Below are positions 9,115 to 17,558 of a stretch of 64,000 bases of DNA, in pieces; position 1 is the first letter of the stretch; every line of letters starts with the position of its first letter. The stretch covers positions 1 to 64,000 of the forward strand of contig NZ_OZ246016.1 in NCBI RefSeq assembly GCF_965230735.1, read 5' to 3'. This DNA is from Motiliproteus sp965230735 (GTDB lineage: Bacteria > Pseudomonadota > Gammaproteobacteria > Pseudomonadales > Balneatricaceae). Below the pieces are notes generated by a model. The model was not told where the DNA came from. It saw only the letters and a list, made by a program, of their open reading frames with translations, and made no database searches. The translations under genes and the position numbers were made by a program.

Positions 9115-10398
9115 ATGAGCTATATCATCGACCGCCGCCTGAACGGAAAGAACAAGAGTTCGGTCAATCGCCAGCGCTTCCTGCGCCGCTACCGCAAGCA
9201 TATCCGACGGGCGGTATCGGAGTCGGTCAAGCAGCGCTCGATCACCGACCTGGACAGCGGTTCCGAGATCACTATCCCGAAGGGAGATATCTCCGAACCG
9301 GTGTTCCACCACGGCCAGGGCGGCGTCAACACCCGGATTCTGCCCGGCAACAAAGAGTTTGTACCCGGCGACCAGATCCAACGCCCCCAGGGTGGTGGCG
9401 GGGGCGGCAGTGGTTCGGGTGCCTCCGACTCCGGCGAAGGTATGGATGACTTCACCTTCCAGATCAACCGGGATGAGTTTCTGGAGTACCTGTTCGAGGA
9501 TCTTGAGCTGCCCCACATGGTCAAAAAGCAGCTCCACGACAGTGGCGATTACAAGCTGACCCAGGCTGGCTTCACCAACGAAGGCACCCCAGAGCGACTC
9601 AACATTATCCGCTCGCTGCGCAGCGCCCACGCCCGTCGCATTGCGCTGTCCGGCAGTACCCGGCGCACCATCCGCCTACTCAAGGCCGAACAGCAGCAGC
9701 TGATCGAACAACCCGAGAGCGACGAACGCAATCAACGACTGGCCGAGATCGAACAGGAGCTGAAAACCCTCAAGGGCAAACTCAGCAAACTGCCGTTCCT
9801 GGATACCTTCGATCTTAAATACAACAACCTGATCCGCACACCGATTCCCAGCTCCAAGGCGGTGATGTTCTGCGTCATGGATGTGTCCGGTTCGATGACC
9901 CAGAGCGTCAAGGATATCGCCAAGCGCTTCTTCCTGTTGCTGTATCTGTTCCTGAAACGGGCCTACAAGCAGATCGATGTGGTGTTTATCCGTCACCACA
10001 CCCAGGCCAAAGAGGTCGATGAGGAGGAGTTCTTTTACTCCCGCGAAACCGGCGGCACCATCGTTTCCAGCGCGATTGCGATGACCGCCGATGTAATCGC
10101 CGATCGCTACCCGCCATCACAGTGGAATATCTATGTCGCCCAGGCCTCGGACGGCGACAACTGGGACGGTGACTCGGCCACCTGCCGCGAGCTGTTGGTC
10201 AACCGTATCATGCCGTTGGTGCAATATTACGCCTACGTCGAGATCACCACTGGCGAACATCAAAACCTGTGGTACGAGTACGAAAAAATTCGTAGTGAGT
10301 TTCCGGATTTCTTCGCCATGGAGAATATCGAGAGTGCCGCCGATATCTACCCGGTATTCCGTGAACTGTTCGCCCGACGTGAGGAGCAAGGGGTATGA
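9115..10398 (+). CDS. yeaH: YeaH/YhbH family protein (DUF444, von Willebrand A-like)
   Basis: A 427-residue YeaH protein. The basic N-terminus (YIIDRRLNGKNKSSVNRQRFLRRYRKHI) matches the family start. A glycine-rich linker follows (about residues 90-110), then a coiled-coil stretch (about 185-230). The C-terminal half is a von Willebrand A-like fold with a MIDAS-type motif DVSGSMTQS (about 260). The family works with PrkA in stress adaptation; its molecular role is unknown. The start has a strong ribosome site (GAGGGACGGGT). Its stop overlaps the next start by four bases (ATGA), so the lipoprotein is translationally coupled to it. Confidence 0.95.
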   Translation: MSYIIDRRLNGKNKSSVNRQRFLRRYRKHIRRAVSESVKQRSITDLDSGSEITIPKGDISEPVFHHGQGGVNTRILPGNKEFVPGDQIQRPQGGGGGGSGSGASDSGEGMDDFTFQINRDEFLEYLFEDLELPHMVKKQLHDSGDYKLTQAGFTNEGTPERLNIIRSLRSAHARRIALSGSTRRTIRLLKAEQQQLIEQPESDERNQRLAEIEQELKTLKGKLSKLPFLDTFDLKYNNLIRTPIPSSKAVMFCVMDVSGSMTQSVKDIAKRFFLLLYLFLKRAYKQIDVVFIRHHTQAKEVDEEEFFYSRETGGTIVSSAIAMTADVIADRYPPSQWNIYVAQASDGDNWDGDSATCRELLVNRIMPLVQYYAYVEITTGEHQNLWYEYEKIRSEFPDFFAMENIESAADIYPVFRELFARREEQGV

Positions 10399-10679
10399 AA
10401 CTGAGGTATCTGCTGTTACTGCCGCTAGGGGCTCTGATCTCGGCCTGCAGCACCACTAGCAATCCGATCACTGCCTTGCCGGCTGATGCATTACGTTGCC
10501 CCGAGCCACGCCCGGTGGCAGGGGAGCCGGTAATCTGCACTCGGATCTACGCCCCGGTCTGCGCCGTCAACCGTGATGGTCAATGGCAACACCGACCCAA
10601 TGCCTGCGAAGCCTGCGCCAACCCCGACAACATCGCCTATCTAGCCAACCGTCCCACACCCGAGTCTTGCCCCCAGTAA
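10395..10679 (+). CDS. Small lipoprotein with a Kazal-like cysteine pattern
   Basis: A 94-residue predicted lipoprotein. Residues 1-18 form a lipoprotein signal peptide ending in the lipobox ISAC, with Cys18 as the lipidation site; Ser19 follows, which favours the outer membrane. The mature part has exactly six more cysteines (35, 48, 56, 71, 74, 92). The text CTRIYAPVCAVNRDG and the later NACEAC resemble the core of Kazal-type protease inhibitors, usually C-x-YxPVC-dG-tY-N-C-AC. A tryptophan (64) stands where Kazal domains usually have the T-Y pair, so inhibitory function is uncertain. It is coupled by ATGA overlap to yeaH and followed 25 bases later by spoVR. I recall no such gene in the standard prkA-yeaH-spoVR cluster. 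Confidence 0.75.
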   Translation: MKLRYLLLLPLGALISACSTTSNPITALPADALRCPEPRPVAGEPVICTRIYAPVCAVNRDGQWQHRPNACEACANPDNIAYLANRPTPESCPQ

Positions 10680-10704
10680 CCGAGATCCGAGGATGAGGTC
10701 AGCC

Positions 10705-12222
10705 ATGAAGCAAAAACAACCGATCTCCACCGGTTCCGAATGGACCTTCGAACTGCTTGAGCGCTACGACAATGAGATCGCCAAGTCGGCGCAAAAGTTC
10801 GGTCTCGACACCTACCCGAACCAGATCGAGGTGATCAGTTCCGAGCAGATGATGGACGCTTACAGCTCGGTCGGGATGCCGCTGAACTATCATCACTGGT
10901 CATTCGGCAAGCAGTTCGTCAGCACTCAGCAGAACTACCAGCGCGGCCATATGGGGCTGGCCTACGAGATCGTGATCAACTCCTCTCCCTGCATCGCCTA
11001 CCTGATGGAGGAGAACACCATGACGATGCAGGCTCTGGTGATCGCCCACGCCTGCTACGGCCATAACTCCTTTTTCAAGGGCAACTACCTGTTTCAGACC
11101 TGGACCAACGCCAGCGCCATCATCGACTACCTGCTGTTCGCCAAACACTACATCGCCAAATGCGAAGAGCGGCACGGCATCGAAGAGGTGGAGAAACTGC
11201 TCGACTCCTGCCATGCGTTGATGAACTACGGCGTCAATCGCTACAAGCGCCCCAGCCCGATCTCGGCCGAGGAGGAGAAGAAGCGTCAAGAGGCACGCTC
11301 TGAGATCCTGCAACAGCAGGTCAACGAACTCTGGGACACCATTCCCAAGCCCGCGGATGCCGATGATACTGTCGAGAATCAAAAACGTTTCCCGGCCGAG
11401 CCGGAAGAAAACCTGCTGTATTTCTTGGAGAAAAACGCCCCGCTGCTGGAACCCTGGCAACGGGAAGTGATCCGTATCGTGCGCAAGGTCGCACAGTATT
11501 TCTATCCGCAAAAACAGACCCAGGTGATGAACGAAGGCTGGGCCTGTTTCTGGCATTACACCCTGCTGCATGATCTCTACGATCAGGGTCTGGTTACCGA
11601 CGGCTTTATGATGGAGTTCCTCCACTCTCACTCCAGCGTGGTCTACCAACCACCGTTTGATAGCCCCTACTTCAGCGGCATCAATCCCTACACCTTGGGT
11701 TATAACATGATGCAGGACCTGCGTCGGATCTGTGAGACGCCCACCGACGAAGACCGTGAATGGTTCCCGGAGATCGCCGGTTCCAACTGGCAGGAGACAC
11801 TCCAGGATGCGATGAACAACTACAAGGATGAGAGCTTTATCCAGCAGTTCCTGTCGCCCAACATGATGCGTGAGCTACATCTGTTCAGCATCGTCGATGA
11901 CGAACGGGAGAAGAACCTGCTGGTGTCGGCAATCCATAACGAAAGCGGCTTTATCGATATTCGTCGCAGCTTGGCCGAGCAGTACAACCTCGGCTCACGC
12001 GAGCCCAATATCCAGGTCTGGGACGTCAACGTTCGCGGTGACCGGGCGCTGACCCTGCGTCACTTCCAGCACAACAATAAACCGCTGGGGGATAGCACCG
12101 ACGAGATGCTCAAGCATGTGCACCGGCTGTGGGGCTTCGATGTTCATCTGGAATCGGTACGCGGCGAAGAAGTGATGAAGAGTTACCACTGTCCGCCACC
12201 GGTCCCGTCCGAAGCCGCCTAG
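10705..12222 (+). CDS. SpoVR family protein (YcgB)
   Basis: A 505-residue SpoVR-family protein, close to E. coli YcgB over its whole length: WTFELLERYDNEI, YPNQIEVISSEQMMDAYSSVGMP, SPCIAYLMEENTMTMQALVIAHACYGHNSFF, PEENLLYFLEKNAPLLEPWQREV, QTQVMNEGWACFWHYTLL and HVHRLWGFDVHLE. The HACYGHNSFF and EGWACFWHY stretches give the protein a metal-enzyme look (His and Glu residues), but the biochemical role is unknown. The family was named for a role in Bacillus spore cortex formation; in proteobacteria it follows prkA-yeaH. I prefer ATG 10705 over ATG 10693 because GAGG lies at a proper distance only from the former. Confidence 0.95.
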   Translation: MKQKQPISTGSEWTFELLERYDNEIAKSAQKFGLDTYPNQIEVISSEQMMDAYSSVGMPLNYHHWSFGKQFVSTQQNYQRGHMGLAYEIVINSSPCIAYLMEENTMTMQALVIAHACYGHNSFFKGNYLFQTWTNASAIIDYLLFAKHYIAKCEERHGIEEVEKLLDSCHALMNYGVNRYKRPSPISAEEEKKRQEARSEILQQQVNELWDTIPKPADADDTVENQKRFPAEPEENLLYFLEKNAPLLEPWQREVIRIVRKVAQYFYPQKQTQVMNEGWACFWHYTLLHDLYDQGLVTDGFMMEFLHSHSSVVYQPPFDSPYFSGINPYTLGYNMMQDLRRICETPTDEDREWFPEIAGSNWQETLQDAMNNYKDESFIQQFLSPNMMRELHLFSIVDDEREKNLLVSAIHNESGFIDIRRSLAEQYNLGSREPNIQVWDVNVRGDRALTLRHFQHNNKPLGDSTDEMLKHVHRLWGFDVHLESVRGEEVMKSYHCPPPVPSEAA

Positions 12223-12341
12223 GTGTACCCTCTTCCAAGCTGAGCCGCTCTACAAAGCGATTCGATCAGGATAAAATCGGCCACCTGTTGGGCTTCCTAT
12301 GCGAGCCCGTGTCGCCCCGTTTGCTGAAAACCAGCCGTACC

Positions 12342-13559
12342 ATGCCTGTATCTTCGAGTCTCGAAGCCCGCTTTGAACAACTGGACCCACTGCTCTGCCG
12401 GTACCGTCGCCTGTGGCAGCTGCGTACCTTCGAATGCACCGAGCTGCCCTGGCCGGAACTACGAACTTGGCTCGGCAGCCTGGATGCTCAGCAACGACAG
12501 CAGCTACTCAACGACGAGACCGAACGACGCGAAGCCCTACGCCCCCACCTGACCGACATCGATGCGCTCGACTCGCTCTGTCGGATCGCGCCGTCAACGC
12601 CTTCAGAGTACCCAACACCTCCGGCTCGACTGGGCAACCATATTCCGGGGCGAAAATGGCAACAGATCCAGGCCTTTAACGCGGCCCTTCGCGATAGCGG
12701 CCGACCGTTTCTGGAATGGTGTGCCGGTAAAGGCCACCTCGGCCGCTTGCTGTCATTTCAGCGTCAACGAGAAGTCACCAGCCTCGAACTGCAACCCCAA
12801 CTTTGCCGACACGGCCAGCAATTGGCCGACAAGCAGCTGCTGCCTTGTACATTGCACGCCGTCGACGTGATGAGCCCACAAGCCTCAGCCCACCTGCAGC
12901 CTGCAGCCCAACAAGCCGTCGCCCTGCATGCCTGCGGCCAGCTGCATATCCAGCTGTTGCAACAGGCAGCGAAGCATCAGCTCGAAGCACTTAGCGTTTC
13001 CCCCTGCTGTTACCACCTGATCCAAGCCGATCACTATCAACCATTAAGCGATCAGGGACAGCGATCGGCGCTACGACTATCACGCTACGACCTGGGGCTG
13101 GCGGTGCAGGAAACCGTCACCGCCGGCAATCGGGAACGTCGCTTGCGCCAGCAGGAATTGCGCTGGCGCTTAGGGTTCGACCAGTTGCAACGCCAGCTGC
13201 GAGGAGTCGACCAGTACCTCAACTGCCCCACTTTGCCCCGCTCTGTGCTGTCCGGCAGCTTTGCCGACTTTTGCCGGCAAATGGCCGACCGTAAACAGTT
13301 AGCGCTGCCCGACAACATCGATTTTGATAGCTTCGAGCAGCAGGGTGAAGATCGGATCGCGCTGGTGGAACAACTGGAGATCGTGCGGCAACTATTCCGA
13401 CGACCGCTGGAGATCTGGTTGGTCTTGGACCGTGGATTGTTTTTGCAACAGCAGGGTTACGAGGTCAGCATTGAGACGTTTTGTGAGCGTAACTTAACTC
13501 CGAGGAATCTGCTGATTCAGGCCTGGCGAAGCGCCAAGAACCAAGCAGAAGTCAACTGA
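12342..13559 (+). CDS. Class I SAM-dependent methyltransferase (Methyltransf_32-like)
   Basis: A 405-residue protein with a central Rossmann-type methyltransferase region. The SAM-binding motif I reads FLEWCAGKGHLGRLLSFQ (about residues 128-145) and motif II SLELQPQLCRHG. AVALHACGQLH and the cysteine-bearing SVSPCCYHLI correspond to later motifs and fit the Methyltransf_32 group (PF13679), including its CCYH signature. N- and C-terminal regions are rich in glutamine, leucine and arginine. The substrate is unknown. Longer starts would run into spoVR; ATG 12342 fits the gene spacing but has a weak ribosome site, so the start is uncertain. Confidence 0.75.
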   Translation: MPVSSSLEARFEQLDPLLCRYRRLWQLRTFECTELPWPELRTWLGSLDAQQRQQLLNDETERREALRPHLTDIDALDSLCRIAPSTPSEYPTPPARLGNHIPGRKWQQIQAFNAALRDSGRPFLEWCAGKGHLGRLLSFQRQREVTSLELQPQLCRHGQQLADKQLLPCTLHAVDVMSPQASAHLQPAAQQAVALHACGQLHIQLLQQAAKHQLEALSVSPCCYHLIQADHYQPLSDQGQRSALRLSRYDLGLAVQETVTAGNRERRLRQQELRWRLGFDQLQRQLRGVDQYLNCPTLPRSVLSGSFADFCRQMADRKQLALPDNIDFDSFEQQGEDRIALVEQLEIVRQLFRRPLEIWLVLDRGLFLQQQGYEVSIETFCERNLTPRNLLIQAWRSAKNQAEVN

Positions 13560-13637
13560 TCGCTTTGCTTCCGGCGGCCGAAGCTGAGACTATCTTTCGG
13601 ATAATTCCCAGAGACTAACCCGACCTTACGGCCTGAC

Positions 13638-14150
13638 ATGTCTGCACAACATCAATTATTCTCCCGTTATGTGACCAGCCTGCCACCGGGCGAATTAAGC
13701 TGGATTGGAGTCCGTCCCGAACGACGCGCCCCCATGCAGCCACTGCAGCACACCCAGGCCGTTGCCACGCTGGGTCTACAGGGCGATCACCGGATGACCA
13801 AAACACCCGGCAGTGCCCGCCAGGTGACCTTAATCAGCGAGGAGTTTATCCAACAGATCGGCCACTTTCTGGGAGGTCGTGTTATTCGACCCGAACAGCT
13901 GCGGCGCAATCTGGTGGTCAAAAATATCAACCTCAATGCCCTGCGCTATCAAACCTTCAGAATCGGCGATGCGCTGTTTGAGGCAACCGCTCTGTGCCAT
14001 CCCTGCAGTCGGATGGAGCAGGAGCTGGGAAAAGGAGGTTTCGCCGCCATGCTGGGCCATGGCGGCTTATGCTGCAAAGTGCTTGAGTCTGGAACCCTTC
14101 GTCTGGGTGATGCTATCGAGTTGTGTCCAAGCGAAACGCCCTCGGTATAG
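13638..14150 (+). CDS. MOSC domain protein
   Basis: A 170-residue single-domain MOSC (molybdenum cofactor sulfurase C-terminal) protein, related to the YiiM/YuaD type. Visible pieces are LGLQGDHRM, a beta-strand core RQVTLISEEF, PEQLRRNLVVKNINLNAL and the conserved region CHPCSRMEQELGKGGFAAMLGHGGLCCKVL, with the cysteine thought to carry sulfur or bind cofactor. MOSC proteins handle sulfur transfer or molybdenum-cofactor-dependent reduction of N-hydroxylated compounds. No molybdenum genes are adjacent, so its partner is unknown. Confidence 0.82.
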   Translation: MSAQHQLFSRYVTSLPPGELSWIGVRPERRAPMQPLQHTQAVATLGLQGDHRMTKTPGSARQVTLISEEFIQQIGHFLGGRVIRPEQLRRNLVVKNINLNALRYQTFRIGDALFEATALCHPCSRMEQELGKGGFAAMLGHGGLCCKVLESGTLRLGDAIELCPSETPSV

Positions 14151-14176
14151 AGCGATATCGCGACTCTTCTCGCACC

Positions 14177-14869
14177 TCAGCGCTTATCCAAACGCTGCTC
14201 CAGCGCCGCACAGAGACTGTGCAGAAAACGAATATCTTCGCTATTGAGCTGCCCTAGCCGCTCCTGCATCCAGCGCTGCAATTTCGAGTCTTGCGGATAA
14301 CCCACCGCGTCAGCCAACGATGCCGTACGCTGACGCAAGGCTCGCAACTGCCCCTCCTGGTTGGCGCTGGGCTTCAGATGCCGTTCGCTCGACGTCACTT
14401 CGGTCAGTGAATAGGCGAATAGCATCACCGCCTGGCCCAGATTCAGGGACGGATAGGGGTTGGCCAGCGGGATCGAGCTGAGCAGATCGCAGCGCTCCAG
14501 CTCATCATTCGACAAGCCGCGATCTTCGCGCCCGAACAGCAGCGCCACTCGGGTCAAGCTATCACGCTTGCTGCTGATCAGTTTACGCAGCTGCTCCGGC
14601 TCGTAAACATCGCGGTAACCGGCCCGGTGTTTCGCAGTGGTACCGACCACCAGATCGCAATCGGCCAGCGCTGAATCGAGATCGTCAAAGTGGGTTACCT
14701 GCTCCAGTACGGTGTCCGAGCCATGGGCGACCCAGCTGGCCGCCGGTTGCAGATGGGCATCGCTGCCGACCACCCGCAGTTGATCAAACCCCATGGTATT
14801 GAGCGCCCGTGCCGCCGCGCCGACATTCTCCGGCACCTGCGGTTCGAACAGGACAAAGATCAGCTGCAT
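14177..14869 (-). CDS. yjtD: SpoU/TrmH-family RNA 2'-O-methyltransferase, LasT (YjtD) type
   Basis: A 230-residue SPOUT-class RNA methyltransferase. Motif 1 is PQVPENVGAAARALNTMGF, motif 2 VALLFGREDRGLSNDEL and motif 3 IPLANPYPSLNLGQAVMLFAY, which form the SAM-binding trefoil knot. The text VGSDAHLQPAASWVAHGS matches E. coli LasT/YjtD better than TrmJ, to which it is also related. It probably 2'-O-methylates tRNA or rRNA; the LasT substrate is not well established. The start lies three bases after the stop of the upstream ion channel gene, so the two are one transcript. Confidence 0.85.
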   Translation of the reverse strand: MQLIFVLFEPQVPENVGAAARALNTMGFDQLRVVGSDAHLQPAASWVAHGSDTVLEQVTHFDDLDSALADCDLVVGTTAKHRAGYRDVYEPEQLRKLISSKRDSLTRVALLFGREDRGLSNDELERCDLLSSIPLANPYPSLNLGQAVMLFAYSLTEVTSSERHLKPSANQEGQLRALRQRTASLADAVGYPQDSKLQRWMQERLGQLNSEDIRFLHSLCAALEQRLDKR

Positions 14870-14872
14870 CGT

Positions 14873-15712
14873 TTAGCTCCGCTGCTCATCAGGTCCAATT
14901 TCAGGCTTGCGTTGCTGTTCTACCAACAGCTCCTTGAGCTCGGCGATCTGCTGCTGCAGGTCGGCGATGGTCGGCTCGTGGTTGGCCTCGGCCTTCTGCT
15001 TGCGAATCTTCTCGTGCTCGTCGTCCATCACGTTGACGACGATACCGATCACCATATTCAGGAACGCAAAGGCGGTGAAGAAGATAAAGCTGAGGTAGAA
15101 ACTCCAACTCAGCGGGTAGACCGCCATGGTTTCGTACATCACGTCGGTCCAGTCCTCGAACGTCATGACCCGGAACAGGGTCAGCATCGAGATCGAAATA
15201 TCACCCCATAGATTCGGGTTGATGTGACCGAATACGGTGCTGCCGACCGCAGCGTAAATGTAGAAGATGATAAACATCAGCAGCAGCACATAGCCCAGCT
15301 GCGGCATCGCTTTGATCAGCGCATTGATCAGCAGTCGCAGTTCCGGGATCACCGACACCATCCGCAGCACCCGGAACACCCGCACCAGGCGAGCCACCAA
15401 GGCCATATCGCTGTTGTCGATCGGCACCAGGCTGACGGTAACGATCAGGGTATCGAACAGATTCCAGGGGTTATGGAAGAAACGTTTTTTGTTCTCTTCG
15501 GCCAGGAAGCGAATCGTCAGTTCGACCACGAAAAATGCGGTGATTAGATGATCCATCCAGCCCAGCAACAGCGCCACCCCCTCGGGTAGCTCGTAGGTCT
15601 TGGCACCGACCAACAGCGCCGAGCTGATGATCACGAACACCACGGTTAGCTCAAACACCTTGTTGCTGCGCAGTCGAATAAATTGCTGTTGTAGTTTAGC
15701 GGTATCGGTCAT
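14873..15712 (-). CDS. Bacterial voltage-gated cation channel (NaChBac-like)
   Basis: A 279-residue single-domain six-helix channel subunit that should assemble as a tetramer in the inner membrane. The S4 sensor has four arginines at every third position (Arg108, 111, 114, 117). The pore carries VMTFEDWTD (filter residues 184-190). S6 is FAFLNMVIGIVVNVMDD, and the cytoplasmic tail (about 247-268) is a short coiled coil rich in Leu, Gln and Glu, as in NaChBac relatives. Known sodium-selective members have LESW filters; the extra acidic residues here (Glu186, Asp187, Asp190) resemble the engineered calcium-selective CavAb filter. A promoter should lie in the AT-rich 15713-15790 stretch. It is co-transcribed with the RNA methyltransferase downstream. 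Confidence 0.92.
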   Translation of the reverse strand: MTDTAKLQQQFIRLRSNKVFELTVVFVIISSALLVGAKTYELPEGVALLLGWMDHLITAFFVVELTIRFLAEENKKRFFHNPWNLFDTLIVTVSLVPIDNSDMALVARLVRVFRVLRMVSVIPELRLLINALIKAMPQLGYVLLLMFIIFYIYAAVGSTVFGHINPNLWGDISISMLTLFRVMTFEDWTDVMYETMAVYPLSWSFYLSFIFFTAFAFLNMVIGIVVNVMDDEHEKIRKQKAEANHEPTIADLQQQIAELKELLVEQQRKPEIGPDEQRS

Positions 15713-15845
15713 GGTCTTAAATTAAGTTGAATTACAGGTTAGCCGGACAAAAAAACAATCTGGGCAGCTATATATCAGGTTGTGGTGACGGTTGAAATGG
15801 ACACATCAGCTAAGCCGGGGATTTTTGTCGGTGTCCATACAACAA

Positions 15846-15864
15846 CGCCGGCATAAAGCCGGCG
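15846..15864 (-). terminator. Hairpin downstream of trpE
   Basis: A perfect 7-base stem (CGCCGGC at 15846-15852, GCCGGCG at 15858-15864, loop ATAAA) lies 23 bases after the trpE stop. In the trpE direction it is followed by GTTGTTGT, a weak uridine tract, so it is a plausible but not ideal intrinsic terminator. Confidence 0.5.
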
Positions 15865-15887
15865 CTGAATCTCGGACGGAGCCGTCT

Positions 15888-17375
15888 TCAGTCGATATGA
15901 TCCAGCCCGCGGCTAGCCATCGACACGGCGCGGAACACCGCCCTCCCCTTGTTCAGGGTCTCTTTCCACTCCAGCTCGGGCTGGGAGTCGGCCACTACCC
16001 CGGCACCAGCCTGGATGTGGAGCTGGTTATCCTTGATCACCGCGGTCCGGATAGCGATTGCGGTATCCATGTTGCCGCTCCAGGACAGGTAACCCACCGC
16101 GCCACCGTAGACGCCGCGCTTGGTCGGCTCCAGCTCGTCGATGATCTCCATCGCCCGAATCTTCGGTGCACCGGACAGGGTTCCGGCCGGATGGGCGGCA
16201 CGCAGGACATCGATAGGCCCCAACCCCGGCTTCAGTTTGCCGGTTACGTTGGAGACGATATGCATCACGTGGGAGTAGCGCTCCACCACCATCTTGTCGG
16301 TCAGCTCCACCGAACCGATCTCAGCCACCCGGCCCACATCGTTGCGGCCCAGATCGATCAGCATCAGGTGCTCGGCGATCTCCTTCGGATCGGCCAGCAG
16401 CTCGGCCTCCATCGCCAAGTCCTGCTCCTCGGTCTTGCCGCGCTTACGGGTTCCGGCGATCGGTCGCACGGTGACCTCACCGTCTTCCAGCCGTGCCAGG
16501 ATCTCCGGTGACGAACCGACCACATCGAAGTCGCCCAGGTTGAGCAGATACATATAGGGTGACGGATTGAGGCTACGCAGGGCCCGGTACAGGTCCACCG
16601 GCCGGGCCTCAAACGGAATCGACATCCGCTGGGCAATCACCGTCTGCATCACATCGCCGGCCAGAATATATTCCTTGATCCGCTCGACCGCCGCCTTGAA
16701 GTCATCCTCGGCGAAGCCGGGTTTGAAGTCGCTTTCGGCCACCTGCAGGCGCGGACTCGGTGTCTCATCCGCCGGCATCGCTTCACGCAAGCGCGCCACT
16801 TCCGAGTCCAGCTTAGCCAGGGTTTTCTGGTAAGCATCCGGCTCGGACGGATCAGCGTGGCAGATCAGCATCAACCGACCGCTGAGGTTGTCGAACACCA
16901 CCACCTCATCGGACACCATCAACAGAATATCCGGGGTACCCAACTGGTCCGGCGGCACATTCTTCAGGCGGGGCTCAATATAGCGGATGGTGTCATAGCC
17001 GAAGTAACCAACCAGACCACCATTGAAGCGCGGCAGGTTGTCCAGCTCGGGCACCTTGTAGCGAGCCTGGAACTGTTCGACAAACGCCAGTGGATCATCC
17101 AGCTCGTGGCTTTCGACCAGCTCTCCGTCGGTCTCGATCCGTACCTGCTTGCCCGATACCTTCAGTACCGTGCGGCAGGGCAAACCGATAATCGAGTAGC
17201 GACCCCACTTCTCACCGCCCTGCACCGATTCAAGCAGGTAGCTGTAGGGACCATGGGCCAGTTTCAGGTAGGTGCTGAGGGGGGTATCCAGATCGGCCAG
17301 CACTTCACGGCTGAGCGGGATGCGGTTATAGCCCTGTCGGGCCAGTTCGTCAAAGCGTTCGGGAGTCATTTTCAT
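15888..17375 (-). CDS. trpE: Anthranilate synthase component I
   Basis: A 495-residue TrpE, which makes anthranilate from chorismate with ammonia delivered by TrpG; this is the first step of tryptophan synthesis. The N-terminal feedback-binding element is LLESVQGGEKWGRYSIIG (LLES motif). The C-terminal chorismate domain has VVGSSPEILARLEDGEVTVRPIAGTR, LMLIDLGRNDVGRV, HIVSNVTGKL, AAHPAGTLSGAPKIRAMEIIDELEP and YGGAVGYL. The partner trpG is not in the window. The gene follows rpe and gph in the same direction, the order known from pseudomonads. I see no leader peptide with tandem Trp codons in the 183 bases upstream, so classical attenuation is not supported. ATG 17369 is an equally good start. 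Confidence 0.97.
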   Translation of the reverse strand: MKMTPERFDELARQGYNRIPLSREVLADLDTPLSTYLKLAHGPYSYLLESVQGGEKWGRYSIIGLPCRTVLKVSGKQVRIETDGELVESHELDDPLAFVEQFQARYKVPELDNLPRFNGGLVGYFGYDTIRYIEPRLKNVPPDQLGTPDILLMVSDEVVVFDNLSGRLMLICHADPSEPDAYQKTLAKLDSEVARLREAMPADETPSPRLQVAESDFKPGFAEDDFKAAVERIKEYILAGDVMQTVIAQRMSIPFEARPVDLYRALRSLNPSPYMYLLNLGDFDVVGSSPEILARLEDGEVTVRPIAGTRKRGKTEEQDLAMEAELLADPKEIAEHLMLIDLGRNDVGRVAEIGSVELTDKMVVERYSHVMHIVSNVTGKLKPGLGPIDVLRAAHPAGTLSGAPKIRAMEIIDELEPTKRGVYGGAVGYLSWSGNMDTAIAIRTAVIKDNQLHIQAGAGVVADSQPELEWKETLNKGRAVFRAVSMASRGLDHID

Positions 17376-17558
17376 TCCAACAAATTAGGTATTCGGGCAG
17401 CAGTCAACGGGCACAAGCCGAAGGCATCAGGCGTTACAGCGTTAGGCGAGTTTCACCATCGCCAACGTTCGCCCAGGCGGATCAATACCGAATCAATTGC
17501 AGAACTGAAAAAACTCAAAATGGATTCCTGTTAAAAGTCACTTCTTAGCAGCAGAAAA

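Noticed and set aside
17376..17558. trp leader peptide and attenuator before trpE
   Set aside because: No short frame with neighbouring Trp codons and no terminator/antiterminator pair was found in the 183-base spacer.
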